Part shown: in pieces, positions 63,180 through 64,000 of the stretch
Numbering within the stretch: position 1 is the first letter of the stretch
Layout: every line of letters starts with the position of its first letter
Assembly: GCA_902774295.1 (NCBI GenBank)
Contig: CACYHP010000001.1
Span: 1,054,001 to 1,118,000, forward strand
DNA length: 64,000 bases
Direction of reading: 5' to 3'
Origin: an uncultured Bacteroidia bacterium
GTDB taxonomy: Bacteria > Bacteroidota > Bacteroidia > Bacteroidales > F082
Notes under the pieces: model-generated
Seen by the model: the letters and a program-made list of their open reading frames with translations, nothing else
Database searches by the model: none
What the model was told of the DNA's origin: nothing
Made by a program: the position numbers and the translations under genes

Positions 63180-64000
63180 TTATTCTAATGTGTGGATTAC
63201 GAGTCCTGAACGGAGTTTCGGCTCAAACCATGTGGTCTTAGGTGGCATGATGTTGCCGGTGTCAGCAATGTCGATGATCTGTTTCATTGAAACAGGATAC
63301 ATTGCGAAAGCGACTTTCATTTCACCATTGTCAACACGACGTTTCAACTCGCCGAGACCGCGGATACCGCCGACGAAGTCGATGCGCTTGTCGGTGCGGA
63401 GATCCTTGATGCCGAGGATGTTGTCCAACACGTTGTTGCTCAAAATTGTCACATCGAGAACGCCGATTGGGTCGTTGTCATCGTATGTGCCAGGTTTTGC
63501 GCTCATCTTGTACCAGTGACCGTCGAGGTACATGCTGTGCTCGTGCAGTTTAGCTGGCTTGTAGATCTCTGTTCCCATGTTGGTGACATCGTATGTCTTG
63601 CCGAGAGCCTTGATGAACTCGTCTTTGCTCAAGCCGTTCAGATCCTTAACAACGCGGTTGTAGTCGATGACGTTCAGCTGGTTGTCAGGGAAGATAACTG
63701 TCATGAAGAAGTTGTATTCCTCTTTGCCTGTGTGGTGTGGGTTGTGCTCTTTCTTCTCCTGTCCGACCAATGCTGCTGCAGCGCTGCGGTGGTGACCGTC
63801 GGCGATGTACATTGCAGGGACTTTCTTGTCGAAGAGTTCAACTAACTTGGCGATGGTAGCCTTGTCGTCGATGACCCAGAAACGATGACCGAAACCGTCT
63901 TCCTTAGCGATGAAGTCGTAGATTGGCTTCTCATGGCGAACGATGTTGTTGACGATAGCGTCAATCTCGTTCACTGCTGGATATGCGAAGAACACTGGTT
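63180..64000 (-). CDS. DUF1015 family protein, N-terminus cut by window edge
   Basis: The visible 273 residues or so match the C-terminal two-thirds of DUF1015 proteins (usually about 410 residues). They include MYIADGHHRSAAAALVGQ, FFMTVIFPDNQLNVIDYNRVV and FVGGIRGLGELKRRVDNGE. DUF1015 genes are often near serC/serA in Bacteroidota; the function is unknown. The start lies beyond the right edge. Confidence 0.88.
   Translation of the reverse strand, partial: PVFFAYPAVNEIDAIVNNIVRHEKPIYDFIAKEDGFGHRFWVIDDKATIAKLVELFDKKVPAMYIADGHHRSAAAALVGQEKKEHNPHHTGKEEYNFFMTVIFPDNQLNVIDYNRVVKDLNGLSKDEFIKALGKTYDVTNMGTEIYKPAKLHEHSMYLDGHWYKMSAKPGTYDDNDPIGVLDVTILSNNVLDNILGIKDLRTDKRIDFVGGIRGLGELKRRVDNGEMKVAFAMYPVSMKQIIDIADTGNIMPPKTTWFEPKLRSGLVIHTLE

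Overview
The window looks like a chromosome segment of an anaerobic, amino-acid-fermenting member of the Bacteroidota, most likely a Bacteroidales-type organism. Four things point there: 21 promoter -7 boxes of the TAnnTTTG type; a primary sigma factor with no region 1.1; proteins with type IX secretion (T9SS) C-terminal sorting domains; and linked Rnf and Nqr complexes, a TonB receptor and DUF4295 beside L33. The species cannot be named from sequence alone.

Left third (1-22.8 kb, all on the minus strand). Read in the direction of transcription: rseC, rnfBCDGEA, a gingipain-like C25 protease, a CPA2 cation/proton antiporter, a second C25 protease, nqrABCDEF, then a separately promoted long-chain acyl-CoA ligase that is cut by the left edge. 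From rnfB to nqrF the genes overlap or lie 27 bp apart or less, with no visible terminator or promoter. Two redox-driven ion pumps, an antiporter and two secreted proteases therefore look like one transcription unit of about 20 kb. This is the most unusual arrangement in the window. Between nqrF and the acyl-CoA ligase promoter lies a helically phased array of GGGGTGAA boxes.

Middle (22.8-45.6 kb). A plus-strand envelope group (YihY/BrkB protein, gpsA, flippase, TonB receptor, exported HMA protein, glycosyltransferase, methyltransferase) is followed by pruA, an N6-adenine DNA methylase gene carrying several in-frame palindromic repeats, an NlpC/P60 hydrolase, a PgpH-like 7TM-HD phosphodiesterase, and WbqC and thioredoxin genes. 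A deoxyhypusine-synthase-like gene is coupled to the histidine-degradation genes hutI and ftcD. Then come L33, DUF4295, ftsY and rimO, with ftsY bracketed by two nearly identical 122-bp palindromic repeats.

Right third (45.6-64 kb). A beta-helix carbohydrate-binding-type protein and a small T9SS cargo are followed by pepD and rpe, a DUF4160/DUF2442 pair, the housekeeping block rpoD/pnp/rpsO, a lipoprotein plus outer-membrane protein pair, gcvT, an exported protein of unknown function, yebC, an agmatinase/arginase-family gene and a DUF1015 gene cut by the right edge.

Taken together, secreted proteases, dipeptidase, histidine and proline/ornithine catabolism, glycine cleavage and ferredoxin/NADH-driven ion pumps fit a peptide-fermenting lifestyle. 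Families of short palindromic repeats sit at gene ends and, in one gene, inside the reading frame.
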